DNA from: a virus
Direction: 5' to 3' (one strand)
Length of the DNA stretch: 29,083 nt
IMG/VR virus record: IMGVR_UViG_3300022592_000023
Location: 1-29,083 of that record
Part shown: piece after piece, positions 16,972 to 23,956 of the stretch
Position numbering within the stretch: the stretch's first letter is position 1
Layout of the letters: every line of letters begins with the position of its first letter
The notes under the pieces: generated by a model
Database searches by the model: none
The model's input: only the letters and a program-made list of their open reading frames with translations
What the model was told of the DNA's origin: nothing
Made by a program: the position numbers and the translations under genes

Positions 16972-17961
16972 TTAAAACTTACGGTCTGTTGGGCTACGTG
17001 TGTCAACTGAACCAGTCTGACCAGCTTTATCGCCGCGACCTGCACCAACACCTTCACCTTCTTTCTTCATAGCTGGCTTGCTAACTGCTGATAGTTTTGC
17101 ACCATCTTGCATTTTAGCTGTTGAACTAGAAGCTACGTTCTTTGTACCTGCTGGAACAAAGTCGCCACCTGATTTCAATACGCCTGCTGGACCTTTTGCA
17201 TTAGGACTTGTACCAGTGTTGTTACCTTCACCTGTACCACCTGCGGCAATGTTCTTAGCACTTGCTGAAGTTGTTGGCTTACCTGCACCTGAGCTTACTG
17301 GGCTACGTGAGTTTACTGAACCAGTTTGACCGGCTAAATCGCCTTTACCTGATCCAACACCGCCACCATCAGTCATTGCTGGTGTAGATACTTTTTCACG
17401 ATATTCACGTGTTAGTTGACGGCTTTCGTTGTAAAGACTTTCAAATTCGTCTTCTTCGCCTTCACCTTCTTCATCTTCTGCATCATCAGATTCTTCACCT
17501 TCGTCGCCTGTTAAGGACGCATCACCGTGAACACCTGGATTTTCTTCTTCTTCAGCTTCTTCAGCGTTCATTAAACGCTCAAATTCTGCTTTTAATTCTT
17601 CTAGTGCATCTTCTAGATCTTGCACATCGGCTTTAGAAGCTGGTGTATCATCACCGCCTTCTTCTTCGCCGCCAAATTCGTCATCTGGTGATTCTACATC
17701 GCTAACGAAGTCATCAGTAGCATCGCCACCCATTTCTCCATCATCGCTTTCTTCACCTTCGTCTTCCATACCAAAAGCTTCTTCGACTTCATCTTTGTCG
17801 TCTTCTTCTTTAGTATCTTCTTCTTCCTGTTCTGCTTCTTCAGCAATTAGGTTCTCATATATTTCTCTAGATTTTTCTACAACGATCTCGTGAAATAGCT
17901 CATTAGCTTTTTCATGTTCTTCGTTAACAAGTAAATCTAGCAACTGTTCAAATTTAGACAT
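16972..17961 (-). CDS. Acidic prohead core protein, gp67/gp68-like with long Gly/Ser-rich extension
   Basis: Residues 1-45 (FEQLLDLLVNEEHEKANELFH, then IVVEKSREIYENLIAEE) followed by a long Glu/Asp-rich stretch resemble T4 gp67, whose helical start and acidic tail form part of the prohead core. T4 gp67 has only about 80 residues; this protein has 329. A second helical segment lies at about 111-135, another acidic block at 150-175, and residues 200-329 are Gly/Ser/Thr/Ala-rich. Two copies of a 20-residue motif (G-V-G-x-G-x-G-D-x-A-G-Q-T-G-S-V-x-x-R-S) occur at 201-220 and 304-323. A possible gp21 cut site, I-A-E, ends at residue 41. The AAAGGAG site before 17961 is strong. Position between the portal and protease genes supports the core role; gp67 versus gp68 cannot be settled here. 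Confidence 0.82.
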   Translation of the reverse strand: MSKFEQLLDLLVNEEHEKANELFHEIVVEKSREIYENLIAEEAEQEEEDTKEEDDKDEVEEAFGMEDEGEESDDGEMGGDATDDFVSDVESPDDEFGGEEEGGDDTPASKADVQDLEDALEELKAEFERLMNAEEAEEEENPGVHGDASLTGDEGEESDDAEDEEGEGEEDEFESLYNESRQLTREYREKVSTPAMTDGGGVGSGKGDLAGQTGSVNSRSPVSSGAGKPTTSASAKNIAAGGTGEGNNTGTSPNAKGPAGVLKSGGDFVPAGTKNVASSSTAKMQDGAKLSAVSKPAMKKEGEGVGAGRGDKAGQTGSVDTRSPTDRKF

Positions 17962-18010
17962 TTGCGGGTTCTCCTTTAATCGTATTCGTAATAAGGCAAG
18001 GCTGTCAGCA

Positions 18011-18020
18011 TATATTTAAC
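18011..18020 (-). promoter_or_regulatory. Late promoter GTTAAATATA ahead of the core protein gene
   Basis: The minus strand reads GTTAAATATA about 50 bases before the ATG at 17961. It lies in the loop and arm of a small inverted repeat (GGCTGT at 18000-18005, ACAGCC at 18019-18024). It would start the core-21-22-23 transcript. Confidence 0.5.
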
Positions 18021-18050
18021 AGCCAGGTTAATTACTTATGGGAAATAGGC

Positions 18051-18068
18051 CAAAAACGGCCGTTTTTG
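18051..18068. terminator. Palindromic terminator between small gene and core protein gene
   Basis: CAAAAACGG and CCGTTTTTG form a perfect 18-base palindrome with a T-run on either strand. It stands in the 198-base gap after the 82-residue gene, so it probably ends part of the portal transcript before the late promoter at 18011-18020 starts the next. The rest of the gap (18069-18159) shows nothing I can name. Confidence 0.6.
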
Positions 18069-18159
18069 ACTTTAGATGGGGCAAGTTTTGACGACTTTTG
18101 AAGTCTTTCTGCAAAAATATTTAAGTTTCTTGATATCGAAGTAATCAGATAACTTAATT

Positions 18160-18408
18160 TTAAGCCGGTGCCCCAGCTTCTGGTTCAGGCATAGCGTACA
18201 TTTGACGAACAAGAACAAGGTCTTCTTTTTGTTCTTTATCACGTGCTTCGCCTGCTTTGCGTAGTTTGTTAATCATACGCAGGGTTAATCTAGTCTTACG
18301 TAGATCCTTAGACTTTAGGATACTCTTATCGTCAAAGGGATCATAGCGATCTTGATCTTTTTGATCACGATCAGTTTCGTTAAAATAGATAAACTCGTTT
18401 AGTAGCAT
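18160..18408 (-). CDS. Small conserved protein next to the portal gene, 82 residues
   Basis: The start MLLNEFIYFNETDRDQKDQ at 18408 is preferred: a longer frame to 18597 would lie wholly over the portal gene and its extra residues look like portal codons in the wrong frame. The protein is charged, with a likely helix at KTRLTLRMINKLRKAGEARD and a C-terminal PEPEAGAPA tail. I recall similar small proteins with a NEFIYFN start and a R-L-T-L-x-x-I-N-K-L-R motif just after gp20 in T4-like marine phages; their function is unknown. It begins 17 bases after the portal stop, with no Shine-Dalgarno sequence and a TAAATA core five bases upstream. Confidence 0.78.
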   Translation of the reverse strand: MLLNEFIYFNETDRDQKDQDRYDPFDDKSILKSKDLRKTRLTLRMINKLRKAGEARDKEQKEDLVLVRQMYAMPEPEAGAPA

Positions 18409-18413
18409 AGGAG

Positions 18414-18421
18414 TATTTACC
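18414..18421 (-). promoter_or_regulatory. Late promoter core GGTAAATA five bases before an ATG
   Basis: The minus strand reads GGTAAATA, then CTCCT, then ATG at 18408. With T4 late spacing the first transcribed base would be the A of the ATG. It lies between the portal stop codon and the small gene. Confidence 0.5.
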
Positions 18422-18424
18422 AAA

Positions 18425-20176
18425 TTAGACAGTAGGTGCTGGAGTAGAACCTCCCGCAGGAGCTCCACCCGGTGCGCCAGGCATACCTTCACCTTCTGGT
18501 GCCATGTCTGCAGGGTCCATACCGTCTTCGCCGGTATCTGCTTCGCCCATAGAATCCATGTCACTACTAATGCCGCCAGCTGTAATACCTGCGCCACGTA
18601 GTTCTTGGCTTGAAGATAACTCGTCTTTGAAGTCGATGTTTTCTTCTTTCCATAGCTCTTCGTTTTCTGCCATTTCTTCTTGGCTTAGTCCTAAGAAGCG
18701 TTTTAGAGCAAAACGCTTACTGATAAATGGAACTTCAACTAGGCTAGCAAATGTGCTGATGCGAGCCGCATCCATTTCTGTTTGACGATAGCTAGCAAAG
18801 TTTTGCGGAGTTTGGAACTTAACTGAAAAGATGTTAGGGTCAATGTTAACACCTTTGTTGTTTAAGAATAACTTAAACTCTGTATCAAAGTTACCGTTTA
18901 GTAAACTCTGTAATCTCTCGCAGTACTTGTTAAAACGCAATTCTTGGATATAAGCGGTACCCACTCGGCCATCATTGAAGTTAGAACCTCCATCATCTGA
19001 ACCGGTAGGTAAGTAGCTTGACGGAATACGTAAAGCCCTAAAAAGTTTATTTGTAAAATAGCGTAAGTCATCTATTTCTCCTAAGTTTGTACCTCCAGGT
19101 AGAATTTCTACCTTAGACCCACGACCTTCAGCAGTTTGTGGGAAGAAGTAATCTTCATTTATGCTTAGAGGATTATAACTGGCGTCAATTACACTATTTC
19201 CGCCGCCTGTTACGCTAGGAATACGTCTTTGATTGATTTCGTTCTTGATACGTTCAACAAAGCCCATGGCCAAGTGACTTGGCATATTACCTACGTCAAT
19301 ATAAAACACTCTACGCTCAGGAGCACGTTGTACACGATAGATAATGATACTGTCTTCAAGCAATTCTTTCTGCTTGTATACTTTGAAAATGCTTTCCATT
19401 AGGCTGTTACCAAATGGGAAGTTGTTGTCTAAGCCTTCACTTAGACTAATATGGATAACGTGTTTAGCATCAATAGCCCATTGATTTTGCTGTTGCATAA
19501 ATCTGCTACCAGAGCCGCCTTGTGTTGCGCCACCTGCTCCGTAGCTACCTGTCATGCCACGTTGTTGTGCGCCACCTTGTGCAAAGTTTGCACCAAAGCC
19601 ACCACCGCTTGTACCAGCTGTTGGTTGTATCTGTGTTGCGGCTAATGATTGTAAATTTGGATTAATATCGCGAATTACATACTGTTCAGGCTTTTTACCG
19701 TCTGATTCGTTCACGATAATTTTATCTACTTTTGCAGGATCAATATACATCCATGATTGGGTTTCTGGATCACGTACAAAGAAACTGTCGCCGTACTTGA
19801 ATACGTTACGAACAATTTTAAAGATGCGTGTATCAAATTTGTTTAACTTAGTCCACTGCTGTAGGTACTTTGAAATAACTTTAATTTCTGTACTTGTGGC
19901 TTTGTCTTTAAATTCAATTTGAAACGGAGTCATGTTCTCATCGTTTTGTTGAGAACAGAATTCTGCCAGGATATCAAATGCCGCATTAACTTCACTATCA
20001 GTATCCATTGTATCGTACTGACCGTAACGTTCTAAACGGTTTGGATGTCCTGAGTAAACATCTGGAAGATAGCTTGAGTAGTTAGATCTTGCAGGTGTGG
20101 CACCACCACTACCACCACTAATTGGGCCTAACTGCCCTGTAGTTGATACTGGTGTAAAATACTTTTTCCAAGCCAT
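18425..20176 (-). CDS. 20: Portal vertex protein, gp20-like
   Basis: The 583-residue protein forms the dodecameric ring through which DNA is packed and where head assembly begins. Strong family marks are the stretch RVQRAPERRVFYIDVGNMP (about 281-299), INEDYFFP (about 338-345), and RGSKVE.LPGG.NLGEIDDL followed by RYF, with R.P.SYLP after that. The N-terminal part carries DTDSEVNAAFDILAEF, also typical. A Gly/Gln-rich insert at about 185-235 (ANFAQGGAQQRGMTG...) is unusual, as is the Gly/Pro/Met-rich C-terminal tail (about 545-583). The AAGGAA site at 20176 is clear. It follows the tape-measure-like gene by 11 bases on the same strand. Confidence 0.95.
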   Translation of the reverse strand: MAWKKYFTPVSTTGQLGPISGGSGGATPARSNYSSYLPDVYSGHPNRLERYGQYDTMDTDSEVNAAFDILAEFCSQQNDENMTPFQIEFKDKATSTEIKVISKYLQQWTKLNKFDTRIFKIVRNVFKYGDSFFVRDPETQSWMYIDPAKVDKIIVNESDGKKPEQYVIRDINPNLQSLAATQIQPTAGTSGGGFGANFAQGGAQQRGMTGSYGAGGATQGGSGSRFMQQQNQWAIDAKHVIHISLSEGLDNNFPFGNSLMESIFKVYKQKELLEDSIIIYRVQRAPERRVFYIDVGNMPSHLAMGFVERIKNEINQRRIPSVTGGGNSVIDASYNPLSINEDYFFPQTAEGRGSKVEILPGGTNLGEIDDLRYFTNKLFRALRIPSSYLPTGSDDGGSNFNDGRVGTAYIQELRFNKYCERLQSLLNGNFDTEFKLFLNNKGVNIDPNIFSVKFQTPQNFASYRQTEMDAARISTFASLVEVPFISKRFALKRFLGLSQEEMAENEELWKEENIDFKDELSSSQELRGAGITAGGISSDMDSMGEADTGEDGMDPADMAPEGEGMPGAPGGAPAGGSTPAPTV

Positions 20177-20187
20177 TATATTATTCC

Positions 20188-22617
20188 TTATTCAAACAAG
20201 TTGCCTGTCCAGGTCATCTTGTTTAGCAAATCTTTTTGATGCTTTGCTTGCTCGGTATTAAGAGCAATTAGTTTCGCTGTTTGCATATTTAACGTTTCTA
20301 GGGCTGATACAAGCGCATCTTGATTTCCGCCTTTGCTCGTTCCTGCAATCAAATTCTTTAATTGCTCTTTGTTTAACACGGCTTCTTCGCCATGTAATGT
20401 AACATCTTTACCTTTACCAAAGTCTTGTAATACGTCACCGGATCCACCTGTACCGTTGGCGTATTTTGGTTTTTCCGTACCTGGATTTGCGGGTGCAGTA
20501 GTTTCTTTACTCTTTTCTGCAATAGTAGCTTCAAGTGCTTTACGCTCTTTATCAAGCTTCTCTGCTTCTCCGGTTTTACGCATCTCTTCAACTTTAGCTA
20601 ACGTACTATTTTGTGCATCTACTTCTTTCTGAAGCATTGATCGTTTCTGCTCTAACTGCATTTTTTCTAATGCAGACATATTTTTAGTATCAGTATCGCC
20701 AAGTTTTTTAATTTCTGCTTGTTTGTCGCTAATTGATTTCTTTTCTGCGGCCAATGCTTCGCCGTTCATAGCTAGCTTGGCTAGAGTAAACTGTTCTTCT
20801 TTCCTACGTAGTTCGCCTTCGGCAGTTAGTTGGGCTTCGGTAGCCGCTGTCTTTTTAGCTAATGCTTCTTTATCACGTTTAGCATCTGCTTCACTATAGA
20901 TTGCATCACCAACTTTACCAAGACTAGCCGCAAGCCCGCGTTTAATATCAATCCATAAGCCTGCAAAGAAGTCTGCAATATTGTTAGTAATCTTCAATAT
21001 ATTTTCTTTACTGAATACTTTGTCAGCCCATTCCATAACTGACTTAACAGTCTTTTCAACAGTTACCGCAAAACTTAATAGTTTGGTCATAACAGGTCCG
21101 CTAATAAAATTAGCAAAGCCTTGTATCACGCTACTCATTAATGGAGTAAGCACATCTAACAACGGAGCAATAAACGCATCCATAACTTTGCCAAGATTCT
21201 TTAGAGCATTTTCTGCATCAGCCATTGCTGTTGCTTGACTTTTCATTTGTGCGTTTTGTGAATCTGTAGCTTTCTTAAGGTTAGCTATTGCGCCCTCGTA
21301 AGTTGTTACGCCAGCTTTTTTCATGTCGTTACTGGCTTTTAACATAGCAATGGCGTTTTGATCACCTTGCGCGGCCATTGCTTGTAGAGTTTGAATACCG
21401 ATAGCTTCTGCATCTCTGGCACGATCTAACTGTAACATAGCGCCAAGCTCTTCTAACTTTTGACGTTTTTGTTCTGCGCTCATATTACTCTTAGTAACAG
21501 CTTGCATTTCTTCTAGACGTTTACTAGCATTACCACTCATTGCAACAAACTTTTGACCTGCTTCTGTCATTGGAGGCAAGCCCATCATTTTGGCTTTTAA
21601 TGCATCAACTGCACCTTGTCCACCGGTAGCCATTGCAACTTTAAGAGCTTCGTTTGCGGCTTCACGATCTTTCTCGTCCATGCCTTGTAGTGTTGCTTGC
21701 CAAGCTTCGTCTTGTGCTTCCTTGGCCATTTTCTTTTCAATTTCTTCAGCACTAGTACCAGTTAATTTGGCAAGTCTATCTGTTTGCTTTGCGTATTCTG
21801 CTACAGAGTTTGCAACACCTGCATAGTCTTTCTTTTGTCTTTCAGTTAGTCCGCCTTGGTTACGAATATAGTTGGCCATTGCATTTGCACTATCATCTGC
21901 GCTCATACCTAATGAACGTAAGTTGCTACCTGCTTGGCTGTCGCGAAGTGCCGCACCAAATTTTACAAACTGTTTAGCACCTGTTTCAACATCACCACCG
22001 AGCATACGGAACACATCTGTGTTACGACTCATCGTGGCCGCAAACTGATCTACAGTCATTCCTAATGCAAGTGCGCTAGTTCGTAATGTGGTTAGACTGC
22101 CTTCAAAGCCAACACCGCTTTTGGACATAGCTCTGAATGCACGTAAATTCTCTTCTTGTATTTTTGCCAGCGCACCCATCTTTTCAATGAGTCCACCAAT
22201 AAGTGGGATTCCTTTGAACGCATCAAAGAAGTCTGACATCTTAACATCGCCGTCATAGGCCTGCTTGGTTAGTTTAGTTAACCCGCCAAACATTTCAGTA
22301 AGAGCTTGTGTAACTCCTATGATAGCCTGCACGTACACTGGCATTTTGTTACCCATGGCTTTCATACCAGCATTAGCTAGACTTTGTGCTTTGCTAAAAT
22401 CACCTATGCCTTTATTAACACCTGGCATAGTTTTACCAAGACTACCAAAATTCTTTTGAAGATCATTTAGACCAGCACCCGCACCTCCGCCTCCGGCAGT
22501 AGCACCGGCTTTGGATTGCCCTCGCATTACTGCAAGGAGTTGTTTTAGCGTTTCTTCAGTGGCCGCATTGTCTAGTACAATGGGTTGACCACCTAGGGTT
22601 CCGGTTACTGCGGCCAT
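20188..22617 (-). CDS. Probable tail tape-measure protein
   Basis: The 809-residue protein is mostly helical with many Ala, Lys, Gln and Met residues, a build typical of tail-length rulers. Its middle holds hydrophobic helices (FIAPLLDVLTPLMSSVIQGF, near 475-495). From about 585 to 700 it has a long Lys/Glu/Ala coiled coil, and near 730-757 a Gly-rich turn followed by DVTLHGEEAVLNKEQL, like the C-terminal 'G-x-x-x-x-V-x-L-H-G-x-E-A-V' end of phage tape-measure proteins. Such proteins fix tail length and may help DNA entry. AAGGA precedes the ATG, and a late promoter lies at 22670-22677. The next genes on the other strand are baseplate/tail assembly genes, which supports the tail role. It is not clearly T4 gp29. 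Confidence 0.75.
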   Translation of the reverse strand: MAAVTGTLGGQPIVLDNAATEETLKQLLAVMRGQSKAGATAGGGGAGAGLNDLQKNFGSLGKTMPGVNKGIGDFSKAQSLANAGMKAMGNKMPVYVQAIIGVTQALTEMFGGLTKLTKQAYDGDVKMSDFFDAFKGIPLIGGLIEKMGALAKIQEENLRAFRAMSKSGVGFEGSLTTLRTSALALGMTVDQFAATMSRNTDVFRMLGGDVETGAKQFVKFGAALRDSQAGSNLRSLGMSADDSANAMANYIRNQGGLTERQKKDYAGVANSVAEYAKQTDRLAKLTGTSAEEIEKKMAKEAQDEAWQATLQGMDEKDREAANEALKVAMATGGQGAVDALKAKMMGLPPMTEAGQKFVAMSGNASKRLEEMQAVTKSNMSAEQKRQKLEELGAMLQLDRARDAEAIGIQTLQAMAAQGDQNAIAMLKASNDMKKAGVTTYEGAIANLKKATDSQNAQMKSQATAMADAENALKNLGKVMDAFIAPLLDVLTPLMSSVIQGFANFISGPVMTKLLSFAVTVEKTVKSVMEWADKVFSKENILKITNNIADFFAGLWIDIKRGLAASLGKVGDAIYSEADAKRDKEALAKKTAATEAQLTAEGELRRKEEQFTLAKLAMNGEALAAEKKSISDKQAEIKKLGDTDTKNMSALEKMQLEQKRSMLQKEVDAQNSTLAKVEEMRKTGEAEKLDKERKALEATIAEKSKETTAPANPGTEKPKYANGTGGSGDVLQDFGKGKDVTLHGEEAVLNKEQLKNLIAGTSKGGNQDALVSALETLNMQTAKLIALNTEQAKHQKDLLNKMTWTGNLFE

Positions 22618-22641
22618 TTAATTTCCTTGGTTATAGTGGTA

Positions 22642-22649
22642 CATAAATA
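22642..22649 (+). promoter_or_regulatory. Late promoter CATAAATA for the gp26-like gene
   Basis: The plus strand reads CATAAATA (seven of eight bases of TATAAATA) about 40 bases before the ATG at 22690. Its transcript would overlap that of the leftward promoter at 22670-22677 in the same gap. Confidence 0.6.
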
Positions 22650-22669
22650 CATTCACACGTTTGTTAAGT

Positions 22670-22677
22670 TATTTATT
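22670..22677 (-). promoter_or_regulatory. Late promoter AATAAATA for the tape-measure gene
   Basis: The minus strand reads AATAAATA, identical to the promoter at 11762-11769. It is about 52 bases before the tape-measure ATG at 22617. Confidence 0.6.
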
Positions 22678-22689
22678 CGGAGAAAAAAT

Positions 22690-23550
22690 ATGGATACAAC
22701 AGCTAAAAAAGTCAACCCGCTTTTATCGCACATGCGACAACCAAAGATCTACATCAAATTGCCCAGTAACGGCAAGTGGTGGCCAGAGGGCAGTCTAAAC
22801 ATGAGCGTAAACGGAGACTATCCTGTTTTCTCTATGACTGCCAAAGACGAACTGTTACTAAAGACTCCGGACGCTTTAATTAACGGTCAGGCAGTTATTG
22901 ATGTGATCAAAAGCTGTATGCCAAACGTGTTAGATCCGTGGGGTTGTCCTAGCATCGACATAGATGTTATTCTAATTGCTATCCGTATTGCAACTTATGG
23001 ACACATGATGCCATTGCAAGTAACTCACGAAGATATTGAAGGCGGACAAGGCGAATATGAAATTGATTTGCGTACTATTCTTGATCAACTACAAGAAGAC
23101 ATTACATGGGATGAGCGCATTGAAGTGCGTGATAATCTAGTGTTGTATGTGCGTCCGTTAGATTACAAAACACAAAATAAAAATAATCTAGCTGACTTTG
23201 AAAGCGAACGTATCTTACAAATAGTGCAAGATGACAAGCTAACAGAAGATCAACGTCTAGAATATTTTACACAGAGCTTTAAGAAACTTACAGACATAAC
23301 TGTAAACATGATCAGCCATTGTGTATACAAAATTGATTCAGACTCGGGCGCAACTGAAGATTCAGAATTTATTTTAGAGTTTATGGAAAACAGCGATAGA
23401 GAAATATTTGATTCTGTTAAAAAACGTTTAGAAGAATTAAAGATTAAAAACAGCGTTAAACCAATGAACGTAAATTTAAGCCAAGATCCTGCTAATCCTA
23501 AAATGAGAGAACTACCTATCGTATTTGACTATTCAAGTTTTTTCGCATGA
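22690..23550 (+). CDS. 26: Baseplate hub / tail assembly protein, gp26-like
   Basis: The 286-residue product looks like the T4 gp26 baseplate-hub family as annotated in T4-like environmental phages: an early KLPSNGKWWP segment, then MTAKDELLLKTPDALINGQAVIDVIKSC-type sequence with the conserved 'A-K-D-E-L-L-L-K-T-P-D-A-L' core (about 50-62), and a C-terminal acidic helical part. The start MDTTAKK at 22690 is chosen because a GGAGA ribosome site stands just before it; an upstream ATG at 22627 would lie in the promoter region. It ends ...SSFFA-TGA, with the TGA overlapping the next ATG (ATGA) and a T TTT TTC heptamer just upstream. Divergent from the tape-measure gene. The hub role is from family memory. 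Confidence 0.78.
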   Translation: MDTTAKKVNPLLSHMRQPKIYIKLPSNGKWWPEGSLNMSVNGDYPVFSMTAKDELLLKTPDALINGQAVIDVIKSCMPNVLDPWGCPSIDIDVILIAIRIATYGHMMPLQVTHEDIEGGQGEYEIDLRTILDQLQEDITWDERIEVRDNLVLYVRPLDYKTQNKNNLADFESERILQIVQDDKLTEDQRLEYFTQSFKKLTDITVNMISHCVYKIDSDSGATEDSEFILEFMENSDREIFDSVKKRLEELKIKNSVKPMNVNLSQDPANPKMRELPIVFDYSSFFA

Positions 23551-23565
23551 GGCTCTTGAGTCTCA
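23538..23565 (+). promoter_or_regulatory. Candidate -1 ribosomal frameshift site (T TTT TTC plus stem-loop)
   Basis: At 23538-23544 the codons ..T TTT TTC form a canonical X-XXY-YYZ slippery heptamer in the gp26-like frame. After a three-base spacer, bases 23548-23565 can fold into a 7-bp stem (one G-U pair) with loop CTTG. A -1 slip leads directly into the frame of the next gene, and the zero-frame stop TGA follows one codon later. The pieces are seen; the event itself is inferred. Confidence 0.45.
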
Positions 23566-23774
23566 ACATGACTGAAATACTCAAGTTAGTTGATGACATG
23601 GATAAAGAATCAAGGGCCCGACACCGCGAACTGTTAAAACTATGTTGGTATATGCGTGGCGGAATTACGCTAGATGAAATGTATGCTACTGATCCTACAC
23701 AGCGAGAATTAATTGGTGAGATTGTTACAGAGAATCTGGAAACAACTAAAGAAACAAAACTACCGTTCTTTTAA
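23547..23774 (+). CDS. Small tail/baseplate assembly protein (gp51-like or tail chaperone partner)
   Basis: The protein has 75 residues from the ATG at 23547, which overlaps the previous stop by four bases (ATGA); a second start at 23568 would give 68 residues beginning MTEILKLVDDMDKES and may be the native one. Neither has a good ribosome site. The sequence is helical, with LKLCWYMRGGITLDEM in the middle and IVTENLETTKETKLPFF at the end, which I recall from small proteins next to gp26 in T4-like marine phages; these are sometimes labelled gp51. The placement after a gp26-like gene and next to the tape-measure gene is like that of tail assembly chaperone pairs. It ends at a strong terminator. 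Confidence 0.75.
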   Translation: MRLLSLNMTEILKLVDDMDKESRARHRELLKLCWYMRGGITLDEMYATDPTQRELIGEIVTENLETTKETKLPFF

Positions 23775-23781
23775 TCAACAA

Positions 23782-23805
23782 AAAAGCCTGCTTATGCAGG
23801 CTTTT
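23782..23805. terminator. Bidirectional terminator
   Basis: AAAAGCCTGC and GCAGGCTTTT form a perfect 10-bp stem with loop TTAT, with A-run before and T-run after. It ends the plus-strand gp26-like pair, and in the other direction lies 16 bases past the TAA at 23822, the second possible end of the low-complexity gene. Confidence 0.88.
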
Positions 23806-23821
23806 GTTTGAATGCATTGTA

Positions 23822-23956
23822 TTAAATGCTCATTCCTAAGAACTTACTTTCAAATTGAAAGTCCTCACGTTTAACATTTTGTTTGAATACCGGATTACCT
23901 TGAGCATCTGCGCCTGACAATGTTTGACCACCGCCACCTTTTACATAGTTGTTAAA
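23822..23956 (-). pseudogene. In-frame continuation of the low-complexity gene after its TGA (44 codons)
   Basis: Beyond the TGA at 23957-23959 the same frame stays open for 44 codons to TAA at 23822. The translation begins FNNYVKGGGGQTLSGADAQG and ends REDFQFESKFLGMSI, a balanced composition that looks like a true protein C-terminus, unlike a chance frame. A terminator hairpin starts 16 bases after this TAA. So the gene may once have, or may still, extend to 23822; a nonsense change, a sequence error or stop readthrough are all possible. Confidence 0.6.

Noticed and set aside
18160-18597. Long version of the small gene starting at 18597
   Set aside because: Its first 63 codons overlap the portal gene in another frame and look like frame-shifted portal sequence; the ATG at 18408 is preferred.
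22627-23550. Upstream start at 22627 for the gp26-like gene
   Set aside because: It would place coding sequence over the late promoter; the ATG at 22690 has a GGAGA site and family-like spacing.
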